A stretch of 64,000 nucleotides of DNA from Paragordius varius (GCA_964247055.1 OZ176057.1:3720001-3784000); one strand, 5' to 3'; counted from the first letter of the stretch, positions 47,213-59,979 are shown. Translations and numbers: made by a program. The notes: generated by a model not told the origin, from the sequence alone.

Positions 47213-50200
47213 TTAATTGGTAGAAAATTTTTTGGCTTTACAAGAGATATCAGCAGCGGTCACGTGCTGTTCAATTTCGCGAGTGTTGTTTCCTCTGCGA
47301 ATAAAAAAGTAGCCATATTGACCCCAATTTGGGCCCCACGAATTCGCTACTCTCTAAAGAAAGGGCGTTTAACATATACAGTGTGAGTAAGTATTTGCTT
47401 GAAAGTTAATAATTTTTGCCAAATAGGATATGTAGGAAAGAAAATTATTATTGGATAATCACAGTAAAAAAGTGAAAAAATTACTATAAGCCAATAATAC
47501 TGCCCTTTGTTGTATATACTATTTGGCAATTAATAACTTTTTAATGTATACTAATTCATACTGTAATTAAGTTATATTATAGTTTTATTTTAGACATAAT
47601 GAAACAGAATACATGGTAAAAATTATAATTAGGACAAATACGACATAAGTTGTTTTATTAAGACAGTAAATACAAATTTTCCTTTAAAATATCCCTTTCC
47701 TATGCATTTTACTTGACCGGAAGTATTTTTTAACGTTTTTATTACCAAACCTCGATTCCAGACAGTTGTAAGCAAAGCAACATTCAAATAAGATTAATTT
47801 TTTTTGCCTATCTTGTGTTTAAGTTAATGGAAAAGATAAACAATATAACACAACCAACCCCTTTTTCAACAAAACCATTTATTTGCATTGTAAAAATTCT
47901 GTGTAAAAGACTAACCCATGGAACGGGATCAAAATATTTTTGTGAGAATATTTAATTAATTTCAATTACATATTTTTTGATAAGATTAATTACAAAACTC
48001 CCCATTTTTAGATGATGTACCTATTTATTCAAATGTCGAAAATATAAAATATAAAACTGAACTTATCACATACCCAGTACGGAATTCCAGTTTTGGTGAC
48101 ACCCCATCTATGATAAATATAATTTTATCAGCAAGCAGGGCCATTTTTAACATTTAACATCAAACTTTAAGAATAATTAATTATAAATCACCCAAAAAGT
48201 ATACGATATTTTTTAGTCCTTTATATTTATGAGTTTTAAATGATTACATTTATAAAATATAAAGTTATGTTTAACAATTTCAGGATATCCAACGCGTGGA
48301 TCGCGAAAAATCAGAAAATGTATAATTTGTAAAAATATTCTCACAAAATCCTAAAAAAATTAATATTCTATAACAATGTTTTAAAATAATCTATTTAATT
48401 GGCAGGATCTAGAAAAATTGCTATACTGTGTTTGGATTTTACAGTCTTTTGTTTGGAATTTAAGAAAAATTAATATGAATGTTTATGAAACTTTCGAACA
48501 AATCCATTTGAGTTGGAGACCCGTCATTTCGATATATATCCTTTCTTACGACCCAAAACAAGTTTTGCATAATAATGAAAACAAAGTTGTCAAAATATGC
48601 TTTTATAATATTGTTTAAAAAAAACGATGACCGTTTATAAATTTTTAATTTACCCAACGATTCTGACAGCATGATAACGACCAGTTCGATTTCCTTTATA
48701 TATGTCATTCAACGAGCAATCATAGATGCCTGAGAAGTACGAAAAAAAATCTGGATACACAACCATAACCGCTAATATATTTAAGAAAATAAAATTTGAA
48801 AATACCAAAAGGTTTATTTGTCAAAAGTTAATTAATCCTTACCCAAAACAGATTTCTGAGAGTAAATATTTTCCATTATGGCCTTATCCTAAAAACACAA
48901 AAATATGAGTAAATATTAACTATAGTAATGAATTAAATATTGATGCCAGATAGCATTTACAGTAGTAGAGAGTAAATTTATTGGCTAAAAGAAAAAATTA
49001 AGCGAAAATAATTTATTATTCTTTTTTGTGCCAAATTCAAACCATACAACTGTATTTGCAAAGTAGTAATAATTAATTAAGAAATTATGGATATATACTA
49101 GCCCTGTAAAAACATTAAATTTTTACTGTAAAAATGCGTTTCAAACAGTAATATACAGTATGCATTTTTATGGTTATGTGGAAAAAACAACAAAATGTTA
49201 AAACATTCTATTCGTTTTGTTTTCCAACTACTGTGTTGCAAATTGCCCAATTATAATGAAAAATAAGCAACCATTAAAATGCATACTGTAAACAAAAATG
49301 GCTCTTTAAAACAATGTAATTTGGGTGTAATAACATGATAAGAATAAACTGTATCTCAATTTTTTTGTTTTAAGCTTGTTTACGGAATTTCTTAAATATT
49401 AATGTTGTCCCTATTAAATTTTACATTACCTTTGATTAAAAACATATTTTTCATTATACATTGTTTAATGTTAAATGCAGTGTCCAAAAATGATATTTGT
49501 ATCCAATTAAGGCTTGATAGGCAAATATTTTTCCATCATTTAAAAGTTTATTTTGTAGATATTTTTTTTCTTTTTTTTGTGCCCAAACAGGAAAATACAC
49601 TTAAAATTATACAGAAAAATATTAAAGTTAAAATAAAAATTTTTACGACAACCATTTTTCGAACTTTCTGCTTTTCTCAATCATCTTACAATTATATTAT
49701 TAATTAAACGTTTTACACATCTATTGTATATATGAAAAATCAAAGTTATTATGTCTTTGAGACGTTTTGTCGGTATAATTTCATTCTCCACTGTAATATT
49801 CCAGAGTAGTCTTGAATTTTCGGATCGCAAATAAAAGAAATAACTTAGTTAGAAACTGCTTTCTTTCCCTGACATTAAAAGAATTTTAAAATAAGTATTT
49901 ATTAATCAAGCTGCTTTTGGTATTTATATTATAACATAAAAGCATACGTTAAAATGCTTTTTTTATAACTGGTCGCACCTATGATTAGGCCATTTTAAAT
50001 AATGAAGCAAAAAACTTTTACCCAATACCCTAATTTAATAATTGGGGATACTTATATCTGTTATGATATACTATTTACATAAAATTAAGCATTTTGAATT
50101 CACTCTTAAACATTTGAAATTAAACCTAAGAATTAAGTATGGGTTATGGACTAATCTAACTTATTATTTTAATAAAAAATATTTCTTAATGGCATAGTTT

Positions 50201-53200
50201 ATCATTTTTGTCTGTATTGTGTTAATTTTTATTAAGTTTTAGGTAATTTTTAAAAAACATAATTTACTTTTAGAAATGAAAATGAAATGTTCAAATATTG
50301 CAATTGAGGTGTCCGAGAGCAAGTTTAGAATGTTTAAAGGTAGATTTGAATTAGTTAATTATACAAGCATTACTTTAACATCAATGTTAGTTAAATATAT
50401 ACCTCTTTCTTTAGTTTATATGCTGGCTCAAACCTAATCCCTTCGTGGTGTTCTTTAACAATTCTATAATTATCCAAAAATATATTTAGTATTAGGATTT
50501 TTAATCATATAAAAACAATTTTTCAACAATAAAATATCGAGTGAGCTAAAGTTTAAAGGTTATCACAATTCTTTACTTAAAGGTTATCAAATCATAAATA
50601 TGAATTTTAAAATTTAAAAAGTTTTAAGTTGATTAAAAATATATTTTATGAAAGGTAATTATTTAACGTATAATAATACCAACCAATTTTTAACGGGGTA
50701 TCTATTTCTTAAATCATATTATATTATTGCGTTCTTCGGTCAAACTTAACATGGGTCAAATTTTTCTTTAAGTTATAACATTTCAAACTAATTTATTTCA
50801 AATTGTATTAAAATAATTGGGCTAGCCAAAATTATGGCAAAAAGTAGCTTAAAAACCATTTGTCCAAAAGCAAAGATGCGGCAACCTGTCAGAATAAAAA
50901 ATATTTCTTGGAATCGAAACTATGAGTGGTAGGAACCGGTTCTTTTAAAATAAATGTGGATTGGTTTGTGGTTATAAAGTAAAACATTCAACAGGAGAGT
51001 GAGCAAAAATTAATGTATAATTAGTATCCTGAAAAAAAATTAATTACATTTACGCATATTCTTTTCGACTTAACCCGCTTTGCAAGTTGTTTCATAGTGT
51101 GGCTGTTTATTATATAAACTAGGGGTGTGCCCCGTGGGCAGCCTGAGATATTAAGTGCGCCAGCGATGGAAAATTATAAATACGAATTATAAATTGAAAA
51201 ATATGCTCACAAAATCTTGATAAAATTAATAGTTTTTAAGCAAATTGCTGGATAAGTTTTGTTAATTGTTAAGGAACTAGTAAAAAATGGTCGTTTTTTA
51301 TCATTTTTTACTGTCTTGTGCTTTTAATAATTTCTTTATCATTTTTCGAATGCGACCCGCGAAGCCATTTGTGTGTAACAGCGATGGTGTAAAGTTTTCG
51401 TCATTATAACGTTTAAATTTATTTTTTTTGATATAATGAATGTTAAAGTTATATTTTTTATAAAATTAATATATATTTCAGAAATTGTTTCTGTGATATT
51501 TAATAACTCTCTTATAAATTCATGACTAGAGCAGATTATTCATTTGGGCGCTACTGTAATAATCCATTTACCCCTGAAAGCTTTTTAAAATATATATTAT
51601 TAGTCAAGGGTTCAATTTCAACAATTCAAATAAAAATTAGTGTATACTTCTTCATTTTCGACCAAGATACATCTCCTTCTATATCCGATGACCTTAATTC
51701 ATCTCTAATTTTTGAATAAAGTTTGTGGGTAACGTTAAATGTTGGACATCTATCCATGAAAACGTCTAATGAAATTTATTATACCATGTACATGTAATTT
51801 AACACCTAAAAATTTTATTATTGTTTAAAATGAATGTTTTAATGTTATTAGGGTCGTTGTGTTCAACTTGTTATAAAAGCCAAAGTTACGGTGATCTCTA
51901 TTATCAACAAATTAGACAAAACTTTACAACACTTTTTAATCTGGTGACATAGAGTGATGGAAAAAGTTTAATTTCAGAAAATTTATAAAAAAAATTGCAG
52001 ATGATTACAATAATTACTTGGGGCCAAAAACAATCTTTATTTAATGTGTTGATACATAAGGTCCATATATTACAGTTTAGAGTCTCTTTTTTCCTTTTTT
52101 ATTAAAGGGTAAGGACTTAAATTGTATCCGGACTTGTGAAGGCTTTAACACTCGCCTGCCCAGGGCTGACAGTGATGATGGAAAAAATGCGTAGTTTCGG
52201 GGATCGAACTCAGGCACGCAGTGTGAGAGTCCGGCGCCCTATCTACTATACCATCACGCCTATACATAAGGTCCATATGTAACAATAAAATCAAAATAAA
52301 CCATAAAAATTTTAAATTGCATCCATTTCAAACTAAAGGTCAAGCATTTAACAACTTATATTTTATGTATATAATATTTGATATATATATGTGTGTATGT
52401 TACATAAAAATTTATTTTAATTGAAATGAAAAAATTTACCAGTTTTATTTATAGGTCATTACCGGTTTAACAAAAAGAAAGGATATGAGCGAAAAGTACG
52501 CAGACGATAAATTGGTTCAGACACCATTTTGTTCATTCATCTCACATTAATTTATACAACATACACAATAAGAGTTCGACAAACGATAGCGTCTTATTGT
52601 GTCTAAATGCGGCACGCATTACTTTTTAGGAGAAAAAGGCAGTTAAAAATTACGGATTGTCAGTAAAAACATTTACATGCAAAACCTGAAAAAAATTATT
52701 TCAATGTGAAGAGAGTGGGCGCTTTCGTAAACCAAACCACTGGGAAGCATAAGAGTTATTGGAGAATGACATAAATCACACTTAATGGCCATTGGCAGAA
52801 GCAATACATTTATAACAAAAAGCAATGAGAACACGTCTCCGAGCATTAAATATCAATAACTTTAGCTTATGGGTCCCACAAAATTTGAATGAACGTTAAA
52901 CCAAAAATCGCAGAGTGACTTGAGAAATCCTGCTTTAACGTCATGGAAGGAAATTATTTTTACATCGAATCGTGACGGAGGGATGAGGAATGTCCTTAAT
53001 TTGAAAATTCAAATTATAATAATCATAATCCCAATAAGATGCTCCATCAACACTTATTCAAATTCATTTCGGTAAGATACCATGCTTTGTGTTTAGTCGT
53101 TGAATGGTATTGTCTATTACTTACTTTTGAGGTGAATCCGATAGATAACTTGTTGCCAATTACAAATTTTAAGCATGCATTCGAAGAACACTTATGGGCC

Positions 53201-54258
53201 AACAGCTTTTTTAAAGTGTTTTTCTTCATGTAAATTATTTACTACTACAATAATATCAGGGAGACCTTGAAATCGCTTCGATGGGAAATTCTACCCATCC
53301 GCCGGACTGACCTGGCACGATTGACTATTACATCTTTGTATCAATGGGACACACCAATTCAATGATTTCGTCACGTTAATAACTGGCTTGACGAAGCCGA
53401 TGGGCAAGAATAAAACCTTGAAAATCGTGTTCTTTTACCACCTCGGTGGAGACTTATTTATTACACATGGAAGCCAAATGAGTGCTTAAAAAGGTTATTT
53501 TAATATAACATTTTGCATTTTCTGCTTTGAAATAGATAAAAATATTTTTTAATAATATAATTTTTTGTAAAATATTCATGCGACCCGGTCCTATCTCCCG
53601 CATAAAAAGAGGTTCGATGGTTTTCTGAAATATTTTTATGAAAAATATTTTTGTTTTGGTCTTTAATATTCAAAATATTTTACTGATATTTAATTTAAAT
53701 TTTCTTTTACCATTTTGGCAAAAATGCAAATGTTTCTTGCTAGGCTTCTAGGGCATAGTACAATTTCAAAAACCCTAATTTGGCATCATATGGTGATAAT
53801 ATATAATCAATAATCTGGAAAAAGCCATTCCTAAAAATAGTTTTGGGCTGAAATGTTGACCCAAATGTAGTTTATTCTATAATTATATTCACTATATTCA
53901 TGCTTATAGTAATCAACACAGATATTTAAAATGACTTTTGTTATATTAAATATGATGAAAATAATTTAAAATAAACCTAACATGGCTACCCACCAGGAAT
54001 TATTGATCTTTAAGCTATATTGATTTCTTATTTTGATCTTAGTTTCAAAAGTATAGTTTTTAGGCAATGTTATATTCTTTGCCTTAAGAGAATGATTGCT
54101 TAATTTAGATATTGAATTGTTCCCAACATATATGTCATAAACCTCTGTTAAACTCATATTTTTAAATAGTTCATGTCTGTAGGCTTTCCAATTCGCTTCA
54201 TGAAGATAAATAACGAAAAAATCATCATCATATACATTGTTGTTGTCAAAGGTTTGCC
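47213..54258 (-). CDS. TINAG/cathepsin B-like papain-fold protein (partial model)
   Basis: Minus-strand exons: 54258-53990 or 53994, 51765-51648, 50463-50403, 48888-48843, 48771-48654, 48107-48074 and 47353-47213 (stop). The last six join in phase; one or two exons after the first are not found, and 5' exons lie further upstream. The first exon is a propeptide-like segment (EANWKAY... then LPKNYTFE) running to IRNQYS...NNSW, the active-site region. The expected CGSCW Cys is Ser, as in tubulointerstitial nephritis antigens. Later exons give AVMVVYPDFFSYFSGIY, YHAVRIVGWGVTKTG (His site), IPYWRVANSWGPNWG (Asn site) and GYFFIRRGNN..EIE. TINAG proteins are secreted, usually non-proteolytic, matrix-associated. 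N-glycosylation sites are frequent. Introns hold MITEs, a SINE and a mariner fossil. Confidence 0.8.
49151..49291. mobile_element. Family C MITE
   Basis: TACAGTATGCATTTTTATGG at the left and the inverse CATTAAAATGCATACTGTA at the right. Shorter core than the 10.6 kb copy. Intronic in the TINAG-like gene. Confidence 0.75.
49590..49798. mobile_element. Family B MITE, diverged
   Basis: The right end (GACGTTTTGTCGGTATAATTT, CACTGTAAT) is clear; the left end is weak. A 101-codon ORF at 49402-49707 runs into it and is not supported as a gene. Confidence 0.4.
50069..50365. mobile_element. Family A MITE, diverged
   Basis: Left TTTTGAATTCACTCTTAAAC, right GGTAGATTTGAATTAG. Intronic in the TINAG-like gene. 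Confidence 0.5.
51118..51394. mobile_element. Family F hAT-like MITE
   Basis: Starts AGGGGTGTGCCCCGTGGGC and ends GCGACCCGCGAAGCCATTTG with a diverged terminus. Intronic. A GAACCGGTTC remnant of family G lies just upstream, near 50930. Confidence 0.5.
52052..52068. repeat. SINE target-site duplication, left copy
   Basis: ATACATAAGGTCCATAT, repeated exactly at 52262-52278. Confidence 0.9.
52069..52261 (-). mobile_element. tRNA-derived SINE
   Basis: On the minus strand the head starts GGCGTGATGGTATAGTAGAT. It carries an A-box-like TAGTAGATAGGGCG and a B box GAGTTCGATCCCC, so it is derived from a tRNA. The cloverleaf anticodon stem does not pair well, so this is not a working tRNA gene. A body of about 120 bp follows, ending in an A-rich tail. 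Perfect 17-bp target duplications flank it. It sits in an intron of the TINAG-like gene in the same orientation. Confidence 0.85.
52262..52278. repeat. SINE target-site duplication, right copy
   Basis: Exact copy of 52052-52068. Lack of divergence implies a recent insertion. Confidence 0.9.
52455..53480 (+). pseudogene. Decayed mariner transposase
   Basis: Translation in shifting frames gives blocks typical of mariner transposases: ESGRFRKPNHWEA-like, LNERxTKNRRVT, RHGRKLFLHRIVT (before the first catalytic Asp), ETLKSLRWEILP and NNWLDEADGQE near the C-terminus. The first DDE Asp region and the HDNARPH block are lost or frameshifted. There are many stops and frameshifts, so it is inactive. 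Terminal repeats could not be placed with certainty. It lies in the TINAG-like gene intron, opposite to the gene. Confidence 0.85.
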
Positions 54259-54853
54259 TAGATATTAAACTTTTTTGTAAAATAAATTTGCAATCCAATC
54301 AAAAAATTTCTAAATATACAGTATGATATATGCCATAAGTACCTTCTATTTTATGAAATATATTTTTTTAACACCTATAAACTGATTAATTAGCTTATGT
54401 AATTATAAAGTCATAATCGTTCAAAATTAAAACGATTGCCTATAAATTTACAAGTAATTATATTCCAAATACATTAGATAAAAACCAGGTAAAACACAGT
54501 AAAGACGAAACTACGAGTTATAACTTTTATGGTATTGCTTTGTTTTAAAAAATGGTTTTTATAATTTTTTATTCAATATATAAATATCATAACGGATTAT
54601 TTGCTTAAGTATTTTTAAAAGCCGTTTCTTTTGTGTGCAAAAACTTACGTGATTTTACCGCTTATAATATTTTATTTATATTTATTAAATAATTATGTGT
54701 TTTTACTAAAAATCATTATAATGATCATATTTTTCATTAGTATTAATATCATTTAAAAATATAAAATACCAGATTTTTTCCCGAGCTAAAAAATATAATT
54801 TGATAAATATATATATAGTTGAGTTCTATATATGCAATATTATTTATGGCATA

Positions 54854-55089
54854 CAGTGAAAATTGAAATTATAGACAAGCAAAAACCAAAAGACTAATAT
54901 AAACAGACAATTTTATCGTTTTAAACCTTGATTTTTAGATATAACATACGGTTTTGGTTGAGAAATAATAGAAACGTAAATGAATAGCATTTCAATTATA
55001 AATTTTAAATTACCGTTAGAGTTATATAATTTAAATGTAAAAAATATGTCTGTATGTTAACGAAAAAATTTATTATTATTTTTTACTGC
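54854..55089. mobile_element. Family B MITE
   Basis: ACAGTGAAAATTGAAATTATA on the left; TTATTTTTTACTGCATA on the right; the core is diverged. Confidence 0.55.
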
Positions 55090-55180
55090 ATAAAAATTAT
55101 AAATTTAAAATGATTTTACCAATAAATTAATAAATTGTAGTTTCAAGGGATTAATTTGACAAGAATATTGCACATATAAA

Positions 55181-55486
55181 CAATATACCATACTTTAATT
55201 TACCCCTTAAACAATTCAATACCCTTGAATTCACCCTTGAACAATTTAATTTCACCCTAAATAAAATTTGTTTTTTAAGAACTATCACCTATATTTTTAA
55301 ATAATTAAAAAAATTAAATTTTGTTTAAAATTAAAATAATATTCAAAAATAATAATGCCATAAAGATATAATCTATATAATGATGAGTTTTGTTAGCTCG
55401 AATATTCAATATTTATTTGAGGGTCAATTTGAATTGTTTAAGGGTGAATTTGAATTGGGGTGAATTTGAATTGTTCACGAGTGAAT
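55181..55486. mobile_element. Family A foldback MITE
   Basis: AATATACCATACTTTAATTT on the left, then CACCCTTGAACAATTTAAT-type units; right arm GGGTGAATTTGAATTGTTC. The left terminus is mutated. Confidence 0.6.
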
Positions 55487-56711
55487 AAAAAAATATTTTT
55501 CAAATATATCATTATTTTATCTTTGGCAAATATTTAATAGTAATCCAAGAGTTAAATAGCTAATAGCCTTTTTTAATTACGGATTGATTATAAACGGATT
55601 ATAGAATTATATACCTACAGAATTGACCGTGGAGCATAAAAAAATCCAATACAGAATAAACATATTTAAAAAATAAATTATATTATAAAGAGAAAAATAA
55701 CGTATATATTTATGTATTTATTTATGTTATGTTTTATTTACGTATTTTCTAAATTATATAGAAATAAACATGGTAATAATTATATTTAATGAACATCAAA
55801 TACGTTTTTCCATAAAATCGTTTATAAAAATAAATTGAGCTACTATAATTGCAAACCATATATATGTGTGTGTATCTAAAGGGGGTTAGATTACATGTCT
55901 GTTGCCACGCATGTGATTTTTTATTTTATTAGTTACCTTCGAAAATTGTGGAAAATAAATACAGTGTTAAATTAAATAAGCAACGAATAAAATGAATTTT
56001 TTTTACATGGCAAAAGACATAATGTAAGTTAAGCCCCTTCTTGGCCAAATAAATCCGGTATGATAGAAAATATCTTTCTATAGTGTTTGGTAAACAATTT
56101 TCCCCAATTAATTTAATATTCAATAATATTTGCGATGGCTATATGAATTGAACGATACAGAATTGAGTCAAAACTAACTTTATTAGCAAATATGTGAGCA
56201 TATGAAAATGTCTATAAAAAATTGTGGGATAGGTTCACATACGATAAAATAAAACAGCTATTTTTTAAACATCAGCCTTTTAAAATAATAGATACTTTAA
56301 ACCAATCCTTTTTCAGTATATTATTGGAAACAATTTCAAGACATTATAGCGCTTTATGTATTCTTTTGTATCTACATAACTAACTTTTTCTAGCTATATT
56401 TTAGATTTTGCCGAGAAAAGCAGACACTAATTATCTGTCATATGTACTTATTAAAAATCATGAAAAATACATATTTCGAAATGAAACCACTGATTAAAAA
56501 AAGGAAACACATGCAAAAAGTAATGAAACTGAAAATCAATTTCGCAAGAAACATTGAACGAAACTATTTTTTATCACCACAACTCTTTGGTATCGTATTT
56601 TATTAAATATGTGAAACCGGAAGCAGACCGGAAACGAAAAACGGTTTCAAATCCAATCTCTAATTTTTTTGTGAAAAAGTAATTTTTTAACACTTGGATT
56701 CAGCATATTCA
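55487..56711. other. Upstream flank of TINAG-like gene, one weak ORF
   Basis: A minus-strand 64-codon frame (55929-56123) contains ENCLPNTIERYF. It could be an upstream exon of the TINAG-like gene, but it has no convincing splice link. Confidence 0.3.
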
Positions 56712-57235
56712 TTTTAGTCCTTCGATTCAAATTGGGGTAGTTAGATACCCCAGGCCTGTTAAAATTAAATAATTTAAAAATTATGGAATGAATAGGAACC
56801 ATAGCAAAATTTTGCACTTATATAACATCATTAATCCGGAATATATAAAAAAGTTTTTTCAAATATACTTGATATGTCTTATCTATAAAACCCAAAGGTA
56901 AAAATTTAGTCAACGTGACATGTGTGCATTGGCTAAATAAAAAAAATACAAAATAAACACTTTTTTATTTATATCAATGTTGGATGTGATTTTAATAAAA
57001 AATTAGCTTTAATTGTACCTTAAAAAATAAATGAACACGATATTTTGCAAAATAAAAATGGCGTCCAGGTAGTTTGATATGAAATTTTTTTAACGAAATT
57101 TTATTAAGATATTTTAGCTTATTATATAATTTTTATTGGTATAGAAGCATAAATTAAAATTAGGACCGTTTCCTTCAGTAATTTTTTAAAATTTTATAAT
57201 TCAATTTGGGGTATTTAGATACTCCAAATTGAATT
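56712..57235. mobile_element. Family E MITE
   Basis: Starts TCGATTCAAATTGGGGTA followed by a GTTAGATACCCCAGG hairpin, and ends GGGGTATTTAGATACTCCAA. It is the inverse of 23735-24245 over most of its length. Confidence 0.7.
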
Positions 57236-57956
57236 AAGTGTTAATATTAAAAAAAGGTCCTTTAGTATTTCAACGAAATCTTATTTGTTAAAATTTTTGC
57301 GAGTGTTTAACCCACTCAAATAATATAATGAAAAATAATGATAAACTGCATTTTTAACTGTATATTTGTACTATCGAAATTACTAATAACCCCATGTTTA
57401 AATAAAAATATTAATGAAAAGCAATCTTTTATATGAGAATTCTAACCCTATATAAAAAAGCATAACCCTAGTTGATTGCACAGGATAAAATGCTTGGTGT
57501 TATATATCCCATGTTTATAAACAGATAATAAATAAGTGCTATTGTTTTAACTATCAAATTATATAAAAAAATTATTGTCACAATACAAATTTATTAAAAC
57601 ATTTAACTATAAAACTAATTAATGAATACTCAGATTTTGCATGCAGGAAATGCCACATTTCAACACAGCAAAATATAAATAATAAAAAATTAAATTTTTT
57701 GCAAAAATTATTCAAAACTAAACTGATTCAAAATTTTTGAGACATGGTTTACTAGCTTTTTCAGTAAATTAAATATTTCTATGTTGATCAAAATTTGGTT
57801 ATGATATTAGGGAATAGAATAATATTGTTATAAAATATTCGTTCTCATAACAATAAAATGATACGTGAAATTTAAAATATATATATATATATAAATATAT
57901 ATGTATGGTGTTTTGTATTTAAAAACGGCCATTTTTTCTTTTCGTTCACATTAGAA
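57236..57956. other. 3' flank of ketoacyl-CoA reductase gene
   Basis: AT-rich, with a (TA)n tract at about 57877-57905. No gene is seen. Confidence 0.45.
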
Positions 57957-58935
57957 TCAGTCGTTTTTATGAATGCCCGTATTTACATCTGTTGTCTTAT
58001 AACGAGCAGCTGATGCGAGTCTTGACGTTAGACCACGTTTTATCATATGGCCCAAAGTTTCAGGGGCGAAAAAATTAATTATGCGTGAAATTAAGCCAAC
58101 ACAAGCATGGGGCCAATACCCAAAAGTAACGGTTTGAATACCCGCCATCTGCAACGCATTCCAAACATATGTTTCGGGATCTGGGTGTAAGAAGCTGGCC
58201 TAAACGGAATAATATATAAAAGGTAGCGGATATCACATAAAACATAAGTGAAATCATATTTATCTATATGTATGTATGTATATACGCGTTTTAATTTTGT
58301 CATTTTGGTTACTACGAAATAGGGGATAACGGTTTGAACCCAGAGTTTAGGACCTAAAATCAAAAACAAATAAAATGTATAAAAATAATGTTATTATACA
58401 TTTTGAAAATAATTTTAGATCAGGCGTGTCTAACACAAATGGCTTCACGGGCCGCATTTAAAAAAATATGTGCGAGAATTCATAAATGATTTATTAGATT
58501 TCAAACATAGGACTTTAAAATGTAAACGGAATGTAACAATTATTCATCGTTCTTGCTATCGGATGAACTTATTTGAAAAAAAATTTGTCTTGGAAATATC
58601 AATTTTACCAAAATTTTATGAGTGCATGTTTTTGCAAATTATGGATTCCATAATAGATTAGCCAACCCTGCTTTAGATCCTAAATTATGTACTATAATAA
58701 AAAATCATGACTACAAGTAATAATAAAAAGGTAAAAAAGAGAAAATCACCTTTATTGCTATTATTGGTGGAAGCTGGGCCAGTTTGTGGGGAAAAAAGTG
58801 TCCCATATTCCCCCTGTAAACAATTGCTAAAATGCCAAATAAAAGCTTTGCTAGCGGCATAAACCGCAAGACAGGGCGTAGATTGCAGCGCGGAAAAAGA
58901 TGCCAAATTTATTACAATGGCCCGGCTTGATTTAT
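57957..58935 (-). CDS. Very-long-chain 3-oxoacyl-CoA reductase, 3' part
   Basis: Exons 58935-58750, 58353-58286 and 58199-57957 (stop) join in phase and encode the C-terminal ~165 residues of an HSD17B12/LET-767-type short-chain dehydrogenase. This ER enzyme reduces 3-ketoacyl-CoA with NADPH in fatty-acid elongation and is also tied to steroid metabolism. The catalytic segment INLASFSA followed by VYAASKAF supplies the Ser and the YxxxK. VQTVIPYFVVTKMTKLKR matches the family, as does the tail from HPDPETYVWNALQ to TFGYWPHA. An 18-residue Ser/Thr/Asn-rich insert (GTLFSPQTG...) follows LQGEY, where relatives have a few residues; no donor is available there to splice it out. 5' exons with the Rossmann nucleotide motif lie beyond 58935, probably past the hAT composite. 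Confidence 0.85.
58420..58680. mobile_element. Family F hAT-like MITE in reductase intron
   Basis: Starts ATCAGGCGTGTCTAACACAA with CACGGGCCGCATTT and ends AGCCAACCCTGCTTTAGAT. Both termini are recognisable. Confidence 0.65.
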
Positions 58936-59058
58936 CTTTCAACAAGAAATGATAAGAATAAAAAATGATAATTCGGTCTAGTTTTTTTTAATAAATTTAA
59001 CAGGGGGTTTGTTTATAGGTGATTTTATGGACAAATAGTCAATAATTTTTTATTAATT

Positions 59059-59286
59059 TATAGTCATCTATCCTTTATTTTATCAAATTTGTTTTTTTTC
59101 GTTAAATAAGTAGAAATATTTGGTAAAGAATGGAAAAAACAAGAGCTCTATGGTTTTTATATTTTTTTGATAAATATGATATTGTAAACACCACAGAGCT
59201 CTTGTTTTTTCATTATTTACCAAATATTTACACCCATTTAACGAAAGAAAATAAATTTTTGATAAAATAAAGGATACATGACTGTA
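59059..59286. mobile_element. Family I palindromic MITE
   Basis: Almost the whole element is one inverted repeat. Arms start TATAGTCATCTATCC on the left and the inverse of TACAGTCATGTATCC on the right, with GAGCTCT near the loop on both sides. TA-CAGT ends indicate Tc1/mariner mobilisation. Arm similarity looks close to 90 percent by eye, so it is fairly young. No other copy is in the window. Confidence 0.8.
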
Positions 59287-59979
59287 ATTGAAATGTAGTA
59301 CAATGTGAGTTTAGTATATTTTAGTATTTAAATATTATTAATAGATATCACATTAAGTTGTATAAAAAATAAGTATATTAATTTATTTTGATCTACATTG
59401 TAATTGCTATTTGGCTATATTTGCAAAAAAACTAGCAATATATATTTACTGTGTGAATTTAAACTAATTGAAAAAACTATATAAATAGCTATTTTGTGTT
59501 ACAATCACTATTATTAAACATTTAAGTGTTTTAAATTGGCTATTTGCATGTCTGTTGTTAATATAGAATTTATTTGTTATTATATTTAAATTATTGCTAA
59601 CATAACTACAATATGCATTTTAATGGTTGCTTATTCCACACTATAGTAGGGAAATTTGCAACAAACAGTAGTGTATGGATAAGGTGACCAGATTTTTTGA
59701 AGGAAAAAGCGGGACAAATCTAAGAAGGGGGCGGGAGGTCATTGGGGAGTATAACCAAAAAATTTTATACAAAAAATTTATTGTAATATTTATTTATTTT
59801 TAACACAAATACATTATAAATAAAAAAAATTTGTACCTTACAGGTTGTTTGTTAAATTTACATGTGCACGAACAAAGGGTGAAGTGATTGTAATATTCTA
59901 GAAAAAATAATAAAGACGAAATCACCACAAAATGCGCTGGGTGATGCAAGAAGCGGCACAAAAAATATTTTTAACAATT

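Noticed and set aside
49402-49707. 101-codon plus-strand ORF
   Set aside because: Composition is AT-driven (Phe/Ile/Lys), it runs into a family B MITE, and it overlaps the TINAG-like gene intron.
51854-51945. Plus-strand stretch resembling an ion-channel S5-pore segment (LYYQQIRQNFTTLFNL)
   Set aside because: No neighbouring plus-strand exon continues it, and it lies within the minus-strand TINAG-like gene. Treated as chance.
52201-52261. tRNA gene
   Set aside because: A and B boxes are present, but the anticodon stem does not pair and the sequence continues into a SINE body with target duplications.
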